DNA of 14,710 bases, taken from NCBI GenBank assembly GCA_964542875.1, contig CAZIWA010000138.1, positions 1 through 14,710 of the forward strand, given 5' to 3'. This DNA is from CAZGOM01 sp964542875. Its GTDB lineage: Bacteria; Planctomycetota; Phycisphaerae; Phycisphaerales; Phycisphaeraceae. Positions 12,823 through 14,710 of the stretch are shown here, one piece after another (position 1 is the stretch's first letter; the number at the start of each line of letters is the position of its first letter). The notes beneath the pieces were generated by a model. It was not told the DNA's origin and made no database searches. It saw only the letters and a program-made list of their open reading frames with translations. Both the position numbers and the translations under genes were made by a program.

Positions 12823-14475
12823 ATGTCCGTAAAAGTAATGTCCAAGCGCGTTGAGATGTATGACACAACCCTGCGTGACGGCACCCAGGGGGAAGGCGTG
12901 GCGCTTAGCCTGGTGGACAAGGTGAAGATCACGGAAGTGCTGGACGCGCTGGGGGTGGACTACATCGAAGGGGGATACCCGCTTTCGAACCCCAAGGATG
13001 TGGCGTACTTCCAGGATGTGAAGAAGCTGAAACTCAAGCATGCGAAGGTTTGCGCATTTGGCATGACCCGGCGCAAAGGCATTTTGGCCAAGGACGATCC
13101 GGGCATGCAGGCGCTGGTGGGGGCGGAATCGCCGGTGGTGACGATCGTGGGCAAGACTTCGGCGCTGCATGTGGATGAGGTGCTGCAGATCTCCCGGGAA
13201 GAGAACCTGGCGATGATCACGGATTCGCTGGCGTTTGTGGCGGCGGCGGCGCACAAGCCGGAAGTGTTTTACGACGCCGAACACTTTTTTGATGGCTACA
13301 AGCTCAACCCGGAATACGCGTTTGAGACGATCCTGGCGGCAATCAAGGGCGGGGCACGGCGCGTGATCCTCTGCGACACCAACGGCGGAACGTTGCCAGG
13401 ATTTGTGACCAAGCTCGTGCTGGAACTGACTCAGAAGCTCGACAAAGCCCTGGCGACGATGAAGCATTCGTTTGAGGGATTCGGCATCCACTGCCACAAC
13501 GACTCAGGCCTGGCAGTGGCCAACTCGCTGGCCGCGGTGGAAGCCGGAGCGGTGCAGGTGCAGGGGACGATCAACGGCATCGGCGAGCGCTGCGGGAACG
13601 TCGACCTGACGACCGTGGCGGCGAACCTGGCGTTGAAAATGGGCTACGAAGTGCTGCAGCCGGGCAGCGTGGCAAAGCTGACGAACGTGAGCCGGTACGT
13701 GTACGAACGGGCGAACCTGAACCTGAGCTCCAACCAGCCTTACGTGGGCGCCAGCGCGTTTGCCCATAAGGGCGGGATGCATGTGCATGCGGTGCAGAAA
13801 CTGGCCAGCAGCTACGAACACATCAACCCGGAACTGGTGGGCAACAGCCGAAAGATCCTGGTGAGCGAGCTTTCAGGCGTGAGCAACATCAACAGCACGC
13901 TGGGTGCGAAATTCAAGATCGAAGACAAGGGCGTGCAGCGCAAAGTGCTGGAACGGGTGCAGGACCTGGAGCACCAGGGGTACCAGTTTGAGGCCGCCAA
14001 CGCGAGCCTGGAATTGTTGTTCCATGACGTGCTGGGGAGCCGCCCGCGGTTTTGGGATCTGGATCATTACCGGGTGACGATCACCAAGCGCAACGGCGAC
14101 AGCCCGAGCACCGAGGCGACGGTGAAGATGCAGGTCAACGGCAAGCCCAGACACGAAGTGAGCGAAGGGGACGGCCCGGTGAACGCGCTGGACGGCGCAC
14201 TGCGGCGGTGCCTGACGGACGCGTATCCGCAGATCAAACGGCTGCACCTGCGGGACTTTAAGGTGCGGGTGGTGAACCCGACTGCGGAGAGCGCGGCGAA
14301 GGTGCGCGTGGTGGTGGATTTTGCAGTGCTGGGCAACGAGGAAGGCGCGGGGGCGGATCAGCCGATCACTCGGTATTTCTCCACCATCGGCGTGAACGAG
14401 AACGTGGTGGAGGCGTCATGGCAGGCGCTGACGGACGCGATCGCTTATCACCTGATCGAGCTGGGAGTGAAGTGA
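12823..14475 (+). CDS. cimA: Citramalate synthase (pyruvate pathway to isoleucine)
   Basis: A 550-residue member of the LeuA/HMGL-like acyltransferase family. It is expected to condense pyruvate with acetyl-CoA to (R)-citramalate, the first step of threonine-independent isoleucine synthesis. YDTTLRDGTQGEG starts at residue 13, with the metal-binding Asp19. CDTNGG lies at 184-189, HCHND with H223 and H225 at 223-227, and GERCGN at 254-259. The C-terminal third (from about 390) has the LeuA-type allosteric domain, consistent with the full length of about 530-550 of the CimA type. The long YPLSNPKD region and the GMTRRKG segment fit the CimA-type subfamily better than 2-isopropylmalate or homocitrate synthase. 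ATG 12823 has AGGAG (12812-12816) 6 nt upstream. An upstream Ile-codon leader and terminator suggest attenuation by isoleucine supply, which independently supports the citramalate assignment. Confidence 0.93.
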   Translation: MSVKVMSKRVEMYDTTLRDGTQGEGVALSLVDKVKITEVLDALGVDYIEGGYPLSNPKDVAYFQDVKKLKLKHAKVCAFGMTRRKGILAKDDPGMQALVGAESPVVTIVGKTSALHVDEVLQISREENLAMITDSLAFVAAAAHKPEVFYDAEHFFDGYKLNPEYAFETILAAIKGGARRVILCDTNGGTLPGFVTKLVLELTQKLDKALATMKHSFEGFGIHCHNDSGLAVANSLAAVEAGAVQVQGTINGIGERCGNVDLTTVAANLALKMGYEVLQPGSVAKLTNVSRYVYERANLNLSSNQPYVGASAFAHKGGMHVHAVQKLASSYEHINPELVGNSRKILVSELSGVSNINSTLGAKFKIEDKGVQRKVLERVQDLEHQGYQFEAANASLELLFHDVLGSRPRFWDLDHYRVTITKRNGDSPSTEATVKMQVNGKPRHEVSEGDGPVNALDGALRRCLTDAYPQIKRLHLRDFKVRVVNPTAESAAKVRVVVDFAVLGNEEGAGADQPITRYFSTIGVNENVVEASWQALTDAIAYHLIELGVK

Positions 14476-14710
14476 TTTGTGGATTGGGCATTGGACGAAT
14501 CCCACGCGCTTGGGCTGCGGGTGACGGGGTTGGGGTGTCCATGGGGGTTGGCAAGGTGAATTCGTGCTTCCCATGGGGTATTTACCCGGGTTGGCGGCGG
14601 CTTTGCGGAAATTTTCTGGCGTTGGTGGGTGCAGGATAGAAGAGCGGATTTTTTACCGCGAAGGGAAGAGGCAGAAAGTAAAAGCGAATCAGGATAAATT
14701 TGATTAGAAG
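14476..14710. other. Non-coding end of the window after cimA
   Basis: No supported gene. CCATGGG (14539-14545) and CCCATGG (14570-14576) are inverted copies 24 nt apart, but no T-run follows, so termination here is uncertain. The sequence turns AT- and purine-rich after about 14640, possibly leading to a gene outside the window. Confidence 0.4.

Noticed and set aside
14539..14576. Terminator after cimA
   Set aside because: The 7-bp inverted repeat has a 24-nt loop and no T-run downstream.

Overview
The window looks like a chromosomal segment of a planctomycete, most likely from the Phycisphaerae side of Planctomycetota. This is an inference from three things. Two large extracellular-type proteins carry an N-terminal VEALE-x-R motif of the planctomycete LEPR-XLL kind. 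One of them has tandem SdrD-B-like repeats. Coding density is moderate, with GC-rich third codon positions. No rRNA, tRNA, CRISPR array, transposase or phage gene is visible.

Region 1 (177-7729) holds two large secreted or surface proteins in tandem. The second has a beta-helix region, a choice-of-anchor-like motif and six Ig-like/SdrD-B-like modules. It ends in a roughly 550-residue module homologous to almost the whole first protein. Inside this homology lies a 728-bp block with only 4 mismatches, including 624 bp of perfect identity. The flanking paralogous sequence has diverged clearly, including at synonymous sites. This is the signature of recent gene conversion.

Region 2 (7985-11884) is a same-strand run: tatC (twin-arginine translocase, with a large periplasmic-loop insertion), a DUF2238/YjdF-type membrane protein, and two uncharacterised two-TM proteins that share a C-terminal domain. 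Gaps of about 76-83 bp separate the genes. A bidirectional hairpin terminator closes the run against a convergent DUF5684-type membrane protein (11967-12377, minus strand).

Region 3 (12609-14475) is a citramalate synthase gene (cimA, pyruvate route to isoleucine). It is preceded by what reads as a complete transcription attenuator. A good sigma70-type promoter places the transcript start on the A of an ATG. A 17-codon leader peptide contains Ile-Ile-Glu-Ile-Ile, all four Ile codons being ATT. Three mutually exclusive hairpins follow (1:2, 2:3 and a 3:4 terminator with six T). The leader stop codon lies inside segment 2. I regard this Ile-sensing leader on a leaderless mRNA as the most interesting item in the window.
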